From: Pseudonocardiaceae bacterium | Lineage (GTDB): Bacteria; Actinomycetota; Actinomycetes; Mycobacteriales; Pseudonocardiaceae | Direction: 5' to 3' | Length of the DNA stretch: 62,964 nucleotides | Assembly (NCBI GenBank): GCA_009379845.1 | Contig: WHSZ01000031.1 | Span: forward strand, 1 to 62,964 | In this document: piece by piece, positions 52,709-61,968 of the stretch | Layout: each line of letters opens with the position of its first letter | Position numbering within the stretch: the first letter of the stretch is position 1 | Notes under the pieces: generated by a model | Seen by the model: the letters and a program-made list of their open reading frames with translations, nothing else | Database searches by the model: none | Told to the model about the DNA's origin: nothing | Position numbers and translations under genes: made by a program

Positions 52709-53809
52709 ATGACCTTGACCGCATCCGATCGCGCTCCCGCGAAGCGCAAGAATCAGCGGACCGCGGTGATCGATGCCGACATCCACCCGCACGCGATGCC
52801 GCCGAGCATCTCGTCGCGGCTCGCGGAACCGTGGCGCACCCGCTTCGAGCGGTTTGGCACCCGGGTGCCCGCTCCCCCATTGATCTACCCACGGGTGCGC
52901 AACGGCGGCATGCGGCTGGATGCCTGGCCGCAGCACGGTGCCCCTGGCAGCGATCTCGGGATGATGCGCGGGCAACTGCTCGACGAATACGACCTCGATC
53001 ACGGGATCCTGATCCCGCTGCAGAGCCACACTTACGGCGCAGAGGAACCGGAGTTCGCCCAGGCACTCTGCCGTGCGCTGAACGAGTGGATCCGCGAGGA
53101 GTGGCTGGATCCCGAGCCGCGGCTGCGCGGCTCCATCTGCGTGCCGCACGAGTCGCCCGAGTTGGCCGCGCGGGAAATTCGGCGGTACGCCAATGACCGG
53201 CGCTTCGTGCAGGTGCTGCTCCCCTCCGGCGCGGAAACCGGGCTCGGCCGCGCCAAGTACGACCCGTTGTATGCCGCGGCCGTGGACGCCGGGCTGCCCC
53301 TCGCCATCCACCTCGGCGGCATCGAGAACCACCACGGGGACGGCTGGCCGTCGTTCTATCTCGAGCAGCACGCCTGGTACGGCAACATGATGGCGCTCAT
53401 GGTGACGAACCTGATCAGCGAGGGCGTCTTCGAACGCTTCCCGAGCCTGCAGGTGATTCTCGTGGAAGGCGGCATCTCCTGGGCCGGTCCGCTGATGTGG
53501 GCGATGGACGATGCCGCCGAGCTGCTGCGTGACGACGTGCCAGGGCTGCGCCGCCGCCCGTCGGAGTACTTCCGCGAGCACTTCTGGTTCACCACCCAGC
53601 CGATCGAGGAACCGGACAAGCCGGAGCATCTGGTGGCCGCGCTCGAGCACACCGGGGTGACCGACCGGATCATGTTCGCCTCGGACTACCCGCACTGGGA
53701 CTTCGACTCCCCCGCGATCGCGCTGCGCGGGCTGCCGAAGCGGCTGCGGGACCCGATCATGGCCGGCAACGCCCGGCGGCTCTACGGGCTGGACGGCGGC
53801 ACGCCATGA
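52709..53809 (+). CDS. Amidohydrolase-2 family metalloenzyme, first copy
   Basis: A 366-aa TIM-barrel metal enzyme (PF04909 type). VIDADIHPHAMPPSISSRLA has the metal-binding D-x-H-x-H, LAIHLGGIENHHGDGWPSFY the second His block, and MFASDYPHWDFDSPAIALRG the catalytic Asp near the end. This group contains nonoxidative decarboxylases (resorcylate, ACMSD) and hydrolases. It overlaps the second copy by ATGA. Confidence 0.88.
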   Translation: MTLTASDRAPAKRKNQRTAVIDADIHPHAMPPSISSRLAEPWRTRFERFGTRVPAPPLIYPRVRNGGMRLDAWPQHGAPGSDLGMMRGQLLDEYDLDHGILIPLQSHTYGAEEPEFAQALCRALNEWIREEWLDPEPRLRGSICVPHESPELAAREIRRYANDRRFVQVLLPSGAETGLGRAKYDPLYAAAVDAGLPLAIHLGGIENHHGDGWPSFYLEQHAWYGNMMALMVTNLISEGVFERFPSLQVILVEGGISWAGPLMWAMDDAAELLRDDVPGLRRRPSEYFREHFWFTTQPIEEPDKPEHLVAALEHTGVTDRIMFASDYPHWDFDSPAIALRGLPKRLRDPIMAGNARRLYGLDGGTP

Positions 53810-54834
53810 CGATCGACACCGATGCGCACTGCGCCCCCGCCTCCATCAAGACGCTGTTGCCCTACCTGGACGCGTACTGGCGGGAGTACGTGCTCGGAGC
53901 GAACCTTGGCCTGTCCCCGTCGGTCGGCGGCGCGTACCCGCCGGGGGCGCCGACCTCGGGAGAGGCCGGCGTCCCGAACACCGTGGACGAGTTGCGCGCC
54001 AAGCTGCTGGACGGCTCGGACCTGCGCTACGCGATCCTGAACTGCGTGACGCCCTTCGACGTCAGCCGCAACCTGTACTTCGAAGCCGCGCTCACCAGGG
54101 CGATCAACGAGTGGTTGCGCACCGAGTGGCTGGAGCACGACGAGCGGCTGCGGGCCGGCATGGTGGTGCCCACCCTGGATCCGGAAGCCGCCGTCGCGGA
54201 AATCGAGCGGCTGGGCACCGACCGCCGGTTCACGCAGGTGCTGCTACCGGTTCGCGGGCTGGACGTGCGCTACGGCCACAAGCGGTATCACCCGGTGCTG
54301 GAGGCGGCGGCCGCGCACGGCCTGGTGGTCTGCCTGCACGCCTGGGGGCGGGTGGCCAGCGCTCCCACGTTCACCGGCGCCACGCACAGCTACCTTGAGG
54401 ACTACCTGAGCAACGCGCAGATCGTGCAGGGCCAGGTCACCAGCCTGATCGCGGAGGGCGTCTTCGACAAGCTTCCCGACCTGCGGATATGCCTCGCCGA
54501 ATGCGGATTCGCCTGGGCGCCGTCCCTGCTGTGGCGGTTCGACAAGGAGTGGAAGGCGGTCTGGCGGGAGGTGCCGTGGGTGAAGGCGAAGCCGTCCGAG
54601 TACTTCTACCGGCACTTCCGCGCCACCACCCAGCCAGCCCAGCTGCCGAAGGACGCCAAGGAGCTGGCAGAGGCGGTGGAGCTGATCCGCGCGCCGGAAC
54701 TGCTGATGCACGCCAGCGACTACCCGCACAACCACGGCGACGGCGCGCAGCGGCTGCTCGCCGCGCTGGACGGCGCGGCGGCCGACGCCGTCCGGTACAC
54801 GAACGCGGCCGCCTTTTACGACCTAGCGTCGTGA
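53806..54834 (+). CDS. Amidohydrolase-2 family metalloenzyme, second copy
   Basis: A 342-aa homologue of the preceding gene, with a degenerate metal opening (IDTDAHCAP in place of D-x-H-x-H), VVCLHAWGRVASAPTFTGAT and LMHASDYPHNHGDGAQRLLA. The shared NEWLRTEWL and LIAEGVFDKLPDL segments show the two arose by duplication. The weaker HxH suggests a different metal requirement or a heteromeric partner role. It ends just before a LysR gene. Confidence 0.87.
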   Translation: MTIDTDAHCAPASIKTLLPYLDAYWREYVLGANLGLSPSVGGAYPPGAPTSGEAGVPNTVDELRAKLLDGSDLRYAILNCVTPFDVSRNLYFEAALTRAINEWLRTEWLEHDERLRAGMVVPTLDPEAAVAEIERLGTDRRFTQVLLPVRGLDVRYGHKRYHPVLEAAAAHGLVVCLHAWGRVASAPTFTGATHSYLEDYLSNAQIVQGQVTSLIAEGVFDKLPDLRICLAECGFAWAPSLLWRFDKEWKAVWREVPWVKAKPSEYFYRHFRATTQPAQLPKDAKELAEAVELIRAPELLMHASDYPHNHGDGAQRLLAALDGAAADAVRYTNAAAFYDLAS

Positions 54835-54920
54835 TCATGGAACCGTCACCGCTTTCCCGCTTCGCTATTCTGATCGGCGAGGCACGACATATTTCAGACG
54901 CCTACGGCGGTGGCGCGCGG

Positions 54921-55925
54921 ATGATCGACCCGCAGACAGTGACGTTCGGCAGTGCGGCCGAACCCGGCCAGGACGGTCGCGGCCGTTCGCAAGCGCATCT
55001 CGCGAATCTGGACCTCAACCTGCTGGTGTTCCTGCGCGAGTTGATCAGGGAACGGAACGTCACGCGGGCGGCCGAACGGATCGGGGTGACCCAGCCGACC
55101 GCCAGCGCGGCGCTGTCCAGGCTACGGCGGCACTTCGATGACGAACTGCTGGTACGCGTCCGGGGTGGCTACCTGCTCTCGCCACTCGCGGTGCAACTCG
55201 CCGAGCAGGTCGACACGGTGTGTGCGGCGGTGGAGCGGATCTTCGCGGCGAACGCCGAGTTCGACCCGGCGACGTCGGAGCGCGAGTTCAACCTGATCAT
55301 GGCCGACTACGCGGTCGCGGTGCTCGGCGAGCGGTTGTCCCAGCTGATGGATGCCACCGCACCGCTGACCAGGCTGCACATCATGCTGGTGAAGGAGTCG
55401 CTGGTCAGCGGGATCGCCGAGACCATCCGGTTCGTCGACGGCGTGGTGGCGCCGCCAACCAGCCGATTCGCGCTGCCGGATTTCCGGTCCGTCGAGCTGT
55501 TCCGGGATCGGTGGGTCTGCCTGACCGCCGCCGACAACCCCGCCATCAAAGACGGCGCGCTGCACATGGACGATCTGGAACGGTTGAGCTGGGTGGCTCC
55601 GTATCACCGTGACTCCAGCGTCTCGTCCGCGGTGCCGATCACCCGGCAGCTGGCCCTGCTCGGACTGCGGCCGCGCATCGCGGTGCGCGTGGAGAGCTAC
55701 CAGGCCGTGCCGTACTTCGTCGCGGGCACCGAGCGGATCGCGCTGATGCAGGAGCGGCTGGCCGCGAAATTCGCCAACCGGCTCGACCTGCGCATCCTGG
55801 AGTGCCCTGGCGAGCCAGAGCCCATCGTGGAAAAGCTGTGGTGGCACGAGCGCGTCGAGGACGACCCGGCACACCGCTGGTTCCGCCAGCTCATCGCTGG
55901 CGTCGCCGCCCAACTCGACCTGTAA
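54921..55925 (+). CDS. LysR-family transcriptional regulator (NodD-like)
   Basis: A 334-aa LysR protein. LDLNLLVFLRELIRERNVTR then AERIGVTQPTASAALSRLRR is the helix-turn-helix, with the NodD/SyrM-type opening. The effector domain follows from about 115. The start is uncertain: ATG 54921 gives a 28-residue lead before the helix-turn-helix, while ATG 54837 in the same frame sits right after the amidohydrolase stop. It likely controls the flanking catabolic genes. Confidence 0.85.
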   Translation: MIDPQTVTFGSAAEPGQDGRGRSQAHLANLDLNLLVFLRELIRERNVTRAAERIGVTQPTASAALSRLRRHFDDELLVRVRGGYLLSPLAVQLAEQVDTVCAAVERIFAANAEFDPATSEREFNLIMADYAVAVLGERLSQLMDATAPLTRLHIMLVKESLVSGIAETIRFVDGVVAPPTSRFALPDFRSVELFRDRWVCLTAADNPAIKDGALHMDDLERLSWVAPYHRDSSVSSAVPITRQLALLGLRPRIAVRVESYQAVPYFVAGTERIALMQERLAAKFANRLDLRILECPGEPEPIVEKLWWHERVEDDPAHRWFRQLIAGVAAQLDL

Positions 55926-56133
55926 CACCGACGCCGCTGAGCGACCGCGGTACCTCGATCAGCAGGTCCGGCGCGGTACTGAGCAATTCTCGATAACAAG
56001 CTATTAACCGGGTCGATACTGGTCAGGCTGATCGTTTATTTCCGTCCTCAGCACGCCGTTCGTAACGTGACGGGTATCTCGACGCGCGCCGAACGCCCCG
56101 ATCCCCTCATGCCGTGTCCGGACAGGAGCATTC

Positions 56134-57420
56134 ATGCCGCATCAGCTGACCGAGCTGAAGGTCAACACCGCCATCCGGCCGGCGGAAACGCCGAACCACC
56201 GCGTCCAGGGCGACGTGTGTGTCGTCGGAGCGGGTATCGCTGGCATCTCGGCTGCCATCGAGTCCGCGCGGCTGGGCCGTGAGGTGATACTCGTCGACGC
56301 GCTGCCGGTACTCGGCGGCCAGTGCGTCAACTCGCTGATCGGATTGTTCTGCGGCGTCTACGGCAACGCTCCCGAGTACAAGCAGCTGACCCACGGCATC
56401 TTCGACGACATCTTCCGCGACCTGGACGCCACCGGCGATCTTTACTTCAACCGAGGGCACACCCAGACCGTCTACTACGACGAGGTGGTCCTCGGGCGGT
56501 GGATCGAGAACAAGATCCGGGAGCTGGGCATTCGGGTCGTGCTCGGCGCGGTCATCCAGAACGTGCGGTTCGAAGACGGCCGTATCCAGGAAATCTCCCT
56601 CGCCACCCGGTACGGCACCGTGCTGGTGTCCGCGCTCGGATTCGTGGACTCAACCGGCGACGCGGCGCTGACCTGGGAAGCCGGGCTGCCCTGCCGCCTC
56701 CCGGAACGCCCGATCTACGGCTCGCAGCAGATCATCCTCGAGCAGCTCGACGAGACCCACAAGCCGGAACCGGTCGAGCTTGCCAAGCGGGTGCACAGCA
56801 AGGCGGACGCCTACGGGCTGACCCGCCGCGACGGGCTGGCGTTCTTCTTCCCCGGCCGGAACACGGCGGTCATGAACATGACCCACATCGAGGCGCCGCT
56901 GGAACCGGTGCGTGCCTCCGAGGTGGGGCTGGACGGCAAGGCGCAGGCCGACCAGGTCGTGGAGTTTCTGCGCGCCGAGTACCCGAAGGCATTCGGCCGC
57001 GCGAAGGTGCGTGCCTACGGCTTTCCCGGTCGCAGGCAAACCCGGTGGATCGCCAGCGTGTACCCGCTGACGCTGGAGGACGTGCGGACCGGCCGGCGGT
57101 TCGACGACGCGGTGGCGCGCACCGCCTGGCCACTCGAACTGCACGACCGCCCGGAAGGCTACGTCTGGGAGACCTTCGATCCCGACCACGTGCACTACGT
57201 ACCGCTGCGCAGCATGCTGCCACCGGACGCGCACAACCTGGTCGCCGCCGGCCGCTGCGTGGACGGCGAAGCCGCCGCCCTGTCCAGCGTGCGGGTGATG
57301 GGACCGTGTGCGGCCATGGGCGCGGGCGCGGCGCATGCCCTCGACCTCGCCGGCAAGGAGAGCGTCCACGACGTCCAGGTGACCGAGCTCCAGCAACGGC
57401 TCGCGGCGAACCTCAACTAG
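56134..57420 (+). CDS. FAD-dependent oxidoreductase (PF12831 type)
   Basis: A 428-aa flavoprotein. DVCVVGAGIAGISAAIESAR binds FAD and LVDALPVLGGQCVNSLIGLF carries the GGQ-x-x-N block of the FAD_oxidored family. GFVDSTGDAALTWEAGLPCR and the late NLVAAGRCVDGEAAALSSVR complete the fold. The substrate-binding half is unusual, so the reaction cannot be named. It precedes the aconitase X pair by 27 bases and likely oxidises a carboxylic or hydroxy acid intermediate (inference). Confidence 0.87.
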   Translation: MPHQLTELKVNTAIRPAETPNHRVQGDVCVVGAGIAGISAAIESARLGREVILVDALPVLGGQCVNSLIGLFCGVYGNAPEYKQLTHGIFDDIFRDLDATGDLYFNRGHTQTVYYDEVVLGRWIENKIRELGIRVVLGAVIQNVRFEDGRIQEISLATRYGTVLVSALGFVDSTGDAALTWEAGLPCRLPERPIYGSQQIILEQLDETHKPEPVELAKRVHSKADAYGLTRRDGLAFFFPGRNTAVMNMTHIEAPLEPVRASEVGLDGKAQADQVVEFLRAEYPKAFGRAKVRAYGFPGRRQTRWIASVYPLTLEDVRTGRRFDDAVARTAWPLELHDRPEGYVWETFDPDHVHYVPLRSMLPPDAHNLVAAGRCVDGEAAALSSVRVMGPCAAMGAGAAHALDLAGKESVHDVQVTELQQRLAANLN

Positions 57421-57447
57421 CGCGAGGTCCGGGAAGGAGTTTCAACG

Positions 57448-58728
57448 GTGAAACTGACCGACGACGAGAAGGCGATGCGGGACGGCGCGGAGGGTCCGGC
57501 CGTAGCCGCGGCCATGGACCTGCTCGTCCGGTACGGGGAGGCACTGGACTGCGAACGGCTGTGTGACACCAGGAACGTCGCCGGCACGATGACCCAGCCG
57601 TCACCCGCGAAGACCCGCCTGGTAAAAGAGGGCGGCTGGCACAAGGCGTTCGCCGTGATCAACCTGGACTGCGACGAGGACATCGAGATCCCGGACATGC
57701 GGGTACCGACCTGCCAGCTGCAGCACGGATTCAGCGGCGATGCGGAAGGCGTTGTGCCGTACTCCAAGGAGCTCATCGAGCTGCAGGACGACGCCGAGGC
57801 GTTCTACGGCCGCCGCGGCGTGAGCATCCTGGCCACCTGCACGCCGTACCAGGTGGGCAACCTTCCGGTGCGCGGCGAGCACTGCGCGTGGATGGAATCG
57901 TCCGCGGTCGTCTATTGCAACGCGATCCTCGGCGCCCGGACGAACTGCGAGGGCACCGCGTCCACCGGGGCAGCCAGCCTCACGGGCAAGATTCCCTGCT
58001 GGGGCAACCACCTTCCGGAGAACCGCTACGGCACACACCTGGTCGACGTCGGCGTTCCGGTTGACGACTTCCTCGAATGGGGCATGCTCGGCTACTTCGT
58101 CGGAGATCTGGTGCAGGAGGACCGCCCGGTGATCACCGGCGAGATCGGCCAGCCCGAGCTCGTGGACCTGAAGCACTTCGGCGCCGCCGCCGCGTCCTCC
58201 GGCGGGGTCGAGCATTACCACATTCCCGGCATCACACCGGAAGCTCCGAGCCTGGAGGCGGCGTTCGGGCCGCAGCCGGTACCCGAATCCGTCCACTATG
58301 GACCGGCGCAACGGCTGGCCATCTACGAGGACCTGAACTCGCAAGGTTCCAGCACCGATGTCGACTTCGTGCTGCTCGGCTGCCCGCACGCGTCGATCGA
58401 GCAGATCTGGCGCGCGGCAAAGGCACTGGACGGGCGCACGCTCAACTCCGGAACGCAGCTGTGGATCGTGGTGCCGAGGGCGCTGAAGGCCGTCGCGGAT
58501 CGCAGTGGCTACACCGAGACCATCGAGCGCGCCGGCGGCCGGTTGCTCACCGATTCCTGCCCGGCGATGTCCCGCGCCGCGCCGACCGGGACCAAGGTGT
58601 TCGCCACCGATTCCGCGAAGCAAGCACACTACCTGCCAGCCATTCTCGGCATCGACGCGTGGTTCGGCTCGCTGGAAGACTGCGTCAACGCGGCGGTCAC
58701 CGGCCGGTGGACGGGAGGCCTGCGATGA
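57448..58728 (+). CDS. Aconitase X catalytic (large) subunit
   Basis: A 426-aa aconitase X large domain. CTPYQVGNLPVRGEHCAWME then NAILGARTNCEGTAST, near residues 130-180, carries the Fe-S and active-site cysteines, and TDSCPAMSRAAPTGTKVFAT near 370 another conserved Cys. In split (type II) aconitase X the swivel domain is separate, as here. Characterised members dehydrate cis-3-hydroxyproline or phosphomevalonate; a hydroxyproline reductase is not nearby, so the substrate is open. GTG 57448 follows AAGGAG. Confidence 0.88.
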   Translation: MKLTDDEKAMRDGAEGPAVAAAMDLLVRYGEALDCERLCDTRNVAGTMTQPSPAKTRLVKEGGWHKAFAVINLDCDEDIEIPDMRVPTCQLQHGFSGDAEGVVPYSKELIELQDDAEAFYGRRGVSILATCTPYQVGNLPVRGEHCAWMESSAVVYCNAILGARTNCEGTASTGAASLTGKIPCWGNHLPENRYGTHLVDVGVPVDDFLEWGMLGYFVGDLVQEDRPVITGEIGQPELVDLKHFGAAAASSGGVEHYHIPGITPEAPSLEAAFGPQPVPESVHYGPAQRLAIYEDLNSQGSSTDVDFVLLGCPHASIEQIWRAAKALDGRTLNSGTQLWIVVPRALKAVADRSGYTETIERAGGRLLTDSCPAMSRAAPTGTKVFATDSAKQAHYLPAILGIDAWFGSLEDCVNAAVTGRWTGGLR

Positions 58729-59141
58729 CGCTGGTCTTGCATGGCAGGAAAGTCGTGCCGGGTGTGGTCGAGGGCGAGGCGCTCGTGTCCCACGAGACCA
58801 TCTCCGGCTGGGGCGGCATCGACCCGGAGCGCGGCGTCATCACCGAACGCCGGCACGAGTTGGCCGGACAGTGCTTCACCGGAAAGATTCTGGTATTTCC
58901 CGGTGCCAAGGGATCGTCCGGATGGTCGGGGTTCTTCCAGGCGAGCAGGCTCGCCGGAACCGCACCACTCGGCATGATCTTCACCGCGATGACCACAAAG
59001 GTCGCGCTCGGTGCCGTGGTTACCAGGGTGCCAGCGGTGCTGGTGCCCACTGAGCAGCATCCGCTGGATGTCATCTCAACCGGTGATTGGGTACGGATCG
59101 ACGCGGCGAGTGGCGTCGTGGAGATCAAGAAATCGGACTAG
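58725..59141 (+). CDS. Aconitase X swivel (small) subunit, DUF126
   Basis: A 138-aa swivel domain. VFPGAKGSSGWSGFFQASRL holds the conserved G-x-x-GSS segment with the catalytic Ser, and ISGWGGIDPERGVITERRHE the opening. ATG 58725 overlaps the large-subunit stop (ATGA). The pair would act as one dehydratase. Confidence 0.88.
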   Translation: MTLVLHGRKVVPGVVEGEALVSHETISGWGGIDPERGVITERRHELAGQCFTGKILVFPGAKGSSGWSGFFQASRLAGTAPLGMIFTAMTTKVALGAVVTRVPAVLVPTEQHPLDVISTGDWVRIDAASGVVEIKKSD

Positions 59142-59179
59142 CCCCAGCTCCGTCACAGCACCTGGCAAAGGAGTCAGAG

Positions 59180-60259
59180 ATGCCCGAGCTAATCAACCGT
59201 GTACCCCTCGCATCGGGATCGATGTCCCGCCGCGGTTTCCTGGGCAGATCAGCCGCGCTGATGGCCGCACTCACCGCGGGCGGAGGCGTGGTGAGTGCGT
59301 GCGGCGGCGACAGCACCGGAAGCGGCGGCAGCGGCGAGGTCACCCTGCTCACCATCCTGCCGCTCGAAACGCTGTCGTTCGCGCCGGAACTCCTCGCCAA
59401 GGCCGGCGGGCACTTCAAGGACCAGGGCATCAACGTTACCTTCGAGTCCACGAGGGGCTCGGCACAGGCCGTCCAGATGGTGCTCTCCGGCGGGGCCTAC
59501 CTCACCTGGATCGGCCAGATCGAGTGCATGATCGCGAACCGGAACAAGGGCGCCGACCTGCGGGCCATTGGCACCGCGAGCCGCCGCAACGGGCTGCGGT
59601 TCGTCTCCAGCGAGAAGTCGCCGTTGCGCAAGCCGGAGGATTTCGCTGGTAAGACCATCGGTGTCCCCTCCGAGGGCGGCACCAGCGAGCTCACCCTCGA
59701 CCTGGTGCTGCAATCCGCCGACATCGACCCGAAGAAGGTGCAGCGCCAGGTGGTCGGGTTGACACCGGGCATCTACAACCTGGTGCAAAACGGCCGTATC
59801 GACGGGTTCACGGTCAGCCTGGACACCGCGCTGACGATCCAGCAGCAGCATCCCGACGCGGTGAGTTTCGATCCGGGAGAAGTGCTGGTGAGCGGCGGCC
59901 AGGTCTACGTGTCCACACCGGACGGGATGGAGGAGAACCGCGACTCCCTCCAGCGGTACCTGGGGGCCATCAACACGTCGATGAAATCCATCGTGGACGA
60001 TGCGCCGAACTTCGAGAAGACCCTCAAGACGTTGCGCGGCGAGTACTCCTTCGAGACGCTGAAGAACGACGAGGTCGCGGTGGCGACGCTGAAGGACTCC
60101 GTCGCCGCGTGGACGTTGGAAAGTTCGAGAGGGCTGTTGGAGACCAACCAGCAGGACTGGAGCAAGGCTTACCAGGAGCTCACCGAAGCCTCGATCGTGA
60201 AGCCGGGCGGCGATCCGGGTTCCTGGATCGTCAACGACCTGCTCCCAAGTGGACAGTGA
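59180..60259 (+). CDS. NitT/TauT-type ABC importer binding lipoprotein (aconitase X island)
   Basis: A 359-aa binding protein. SRRGFL (residues 16-21) is a twin-arginine motif and VVSACGG gives lipobox Cys41, so it is a likely Tat lipoprotein. The core has LETLSFAPELLAKAGGHFKD and KTIGVPSEGGTSELTLDLVL of the SsuA/TauA fold. ATG 59180 follows AAAGGAG. It opens the importer whose ATPase and permease follow. Confidence 0.87.
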   Translation: MPELINRVPLASGSMSRRGFLGRSAALMAALTAGGGVVSACGGDSTGSGGSGEVTLLTILPLETLSFAPELLAKAGGHFKDQGINVTFESTRGSAQAVQMVLSGGAYLTWIGQIECMIANRNKGADLRAIGTASRRNGLRFVSSEKSPLRKPEDFAGKTIGVPSEGGTSELTLDLVLQSADIDPKKVQRQVVGLTPGIYNLVQNGRIDGFTVSLDTALTIQQQHPDAVSFDPGEVLVSGGQVYVSTPDGMEENRDSLQRYLGAINTSMKSIVDDAPNFEKTLKTLRGEYSFETLKNDEVAVATLKDSVAAWTLESSRGLLETNQQDWSKAYQELTEASIVKPGGDPGSWIVNDLLPSGQ

Positions 60260-60293
60260 CGGATCGACCGCGGAATCCGAGAAGGCAGGCGCC

Positions 60294-61148
60294 ATGACCG
60301 ACCGAGTACTCACCAAGACCGAGCCGTCCGGTGCCGCCACGGCATCCGAAGGCCCGACCAGTCAACAGGCCGAGCTGGAACTCGTTGGTATCGCGAAGAA
60401 GTTCGAGACGAAGCGCACCAGCACGCTGGCGCTGACCGGTATCGACCTGGCCATCGGGCGCCGCGAGTTCGTCTCCGTCATCGGGCGTTCGGGCTGCGGC
60501 AAGACCACACTGCTGCGCACACTCGCCGGGCTGGTCTCGCCGAGCGAAGGCGAAGTGCGCGTGCAGGGCCGTGGACTGTGGCGGGGTAACAGCCGGGATC
60601 CGGAAGTCATGCACAAGTTCGGCGTGATCTTCCAGGACGCGAACCTGTTCCCGTGGTACACGGTCGAGGAGAACATCGCGCTTCCGTTGCGGATGCGCGG
60701 TGAGGACAAGCGCAGCAGGCTGCACAGGGCGCACGAACTGGCCGAGCTCGTCGGCCTCACCGGTTTCGAGCGTTCCTACCCGCGCGAGCTGTCCGGCGGG
60801 ATGCGCCAGCGCACCGCGATCGCCAGGGCGCTCAGCTACCGGCCGGAGATCCTGCTGATGGACGAGCCGTTCGGCGCGCTCGACGCGTTGACGAGGGAGC
60901 GCATGAACCTGGAAGTCCAGTCCATCGCGACCACGACGGAGGCCACGGTGGTGTTCGTGACACACGACATCACCGAGGCCGTTTTCCTCGCCGACCGGGT
61001 GGTGCTGCTCTCCCCGCGCCCCGGACGCATCAAGTCGATCACCGACATCGCGCTGCAGCGCCCTCGGGAATTGGATCTGCAGACCACCCCGCAATTCCAG
61101 GACATCGTGCGAACCCTGCGGCATCAACTCTATGAGGACGAGGCGTAA
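60294..61148 (+). CDS. NitT/TauT-type ABC importer ATPase (aconitase X island)
   Basis: A 284-aa ATPase. VIGRSGCGKTTLLRTLAGLV is Walker A near residue 63, FQDANLFPWYTVEENIALPL the Q-loop, YPRELSGGMRQRTAIARALS the signature and ILLMDEPFGALDALTRERM Walker B. Its TAA shares a base with the permease ATG (TAATG). Confidence 0.9.
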   Translation: MTDRVLTKTEPSGAATASEGPTSQQAELELVGIAKKFETKRTSTLALTGIDLAIGRREFVSVIGRSGCGKTTLLRTLAGLVSPSEGEVRVQGRGLWRGNSRDPEVMHKFGVIFQDANLFPWYTVEENIALPLRMRGEDKRSRLHRAHELAELVGLTGFERSYPRELSGGMRQRTAIARALSYRPEILLMDEPFGALDALTRERMNLEVQSIATTTEATVVFVTHDITEAVFLADRVVLLSPRPGRIKSITDIALQRPRELDLQTTPQFQDIVRTLRHQLYEDEA

Positions 61149-61933
61149 TGGAACGCGAAAAGTGGATGAAGCTCCTTCCGTGGATCAGCACCCCCATCCT
61201 GCTGGCCCTGGTGATCGGTGGCTGGGATCTGGCGATCACCGCGTTCGGTGTCTCCCCCTACGTGCTTCCGAGGCCCGGCACGGTCGCGGAGACGCTCAGC
61301 GAGATGGTGGTCGAGGCGGACACCTGGGAACACATTCAGGCCACGGTGGTGGAAACCGTCGTCGGATTTGTGATCGCCCTTGTGCTCGGCATCGCGATGG
61401 GTGTCACTCTTGGCAAGATCCGCTGGCTTGAGGTCGCCGTGCGGCCGCTGATCGTGGCGTCCCAGGTGATTCCCAAGGTGGCGTTGATCCCGCTGTTCGT
61501 CATCTGGTTCGGCTTCGGGATCACCTCGAAGGTCATCATGGCGCTGCTGCTGGCGTTCTTCCCGATAATGCTGAACGTGCTTCTCGGTGTGCGCTCGGTG
61601 GATCCAGGGCATCAGGACGTGATGCGCAGCCTTGACGCCGGCCGCTGGCAGACGCTGCGCCATCTGGAGTTGAAGAGCACGCTGCCGTACGTCTTCGCCG
61701 GCATGGAAGTCGGGATCGTGTTCGCATTGATCGGCGCCATCGTCGGGGAGTACCTCGGCGGCAGCCAGGGGCTCGGCTTCCTGGTAGTGGAAACGCTGAA
61801 CGCGCTGGACGGTCCCCGGCTGTTCGGGGTCATCATCCTGCTCGCGTTCCTTGGCTCGCTGATGTTCTTCGCCATCAACGGGTTGAAGCGGATCTTCATC
61901 CCGTGGCACGAGTCCGTCATCAGCGCCCAGTAG
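61148..61933 (+). CDS. NitT/TauT-type ABC importer permease (aconitase X island)
   Basis: A 261-aa permease with about six helices (ILLALVIGGWDLAITAFGVS near 18, ETVVGFVIALVLGIAMGVTL near 70). The coupling loop is MRSLDAGRWQTLRHLELKST. Only one permease is present, so this importer works as a homodimer, unlike the two-permease importer at 31374-32947. Confidence 0.9.
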   Translation: MEREKWMKLLPWISTPILLALVIGGWDLAITAFGVSPYVLPRPGTVAETLSEMVVEADTWEHIQATVVETVVGFVIALVLGIAMGVTLGKIRWLEVAVRPLIVASQVIPKVALIPLFVIWFGFGITSKVIMALLLAFFPIMLNVLLGVRSVDPGHQDVMRSLDAGRWQTLRHLELKSTLPYVFAGMEVGIVFALIGAIVGEYLGGSQGLGFLVVETLNALDGPRLFGVIILLAFLGSLMFFAINGLKRIFIPWHESVISAQ

Positions 61934-61968
61934 CCGCAAGCAGCGCGTCCATGACCACGCGATGCTGG

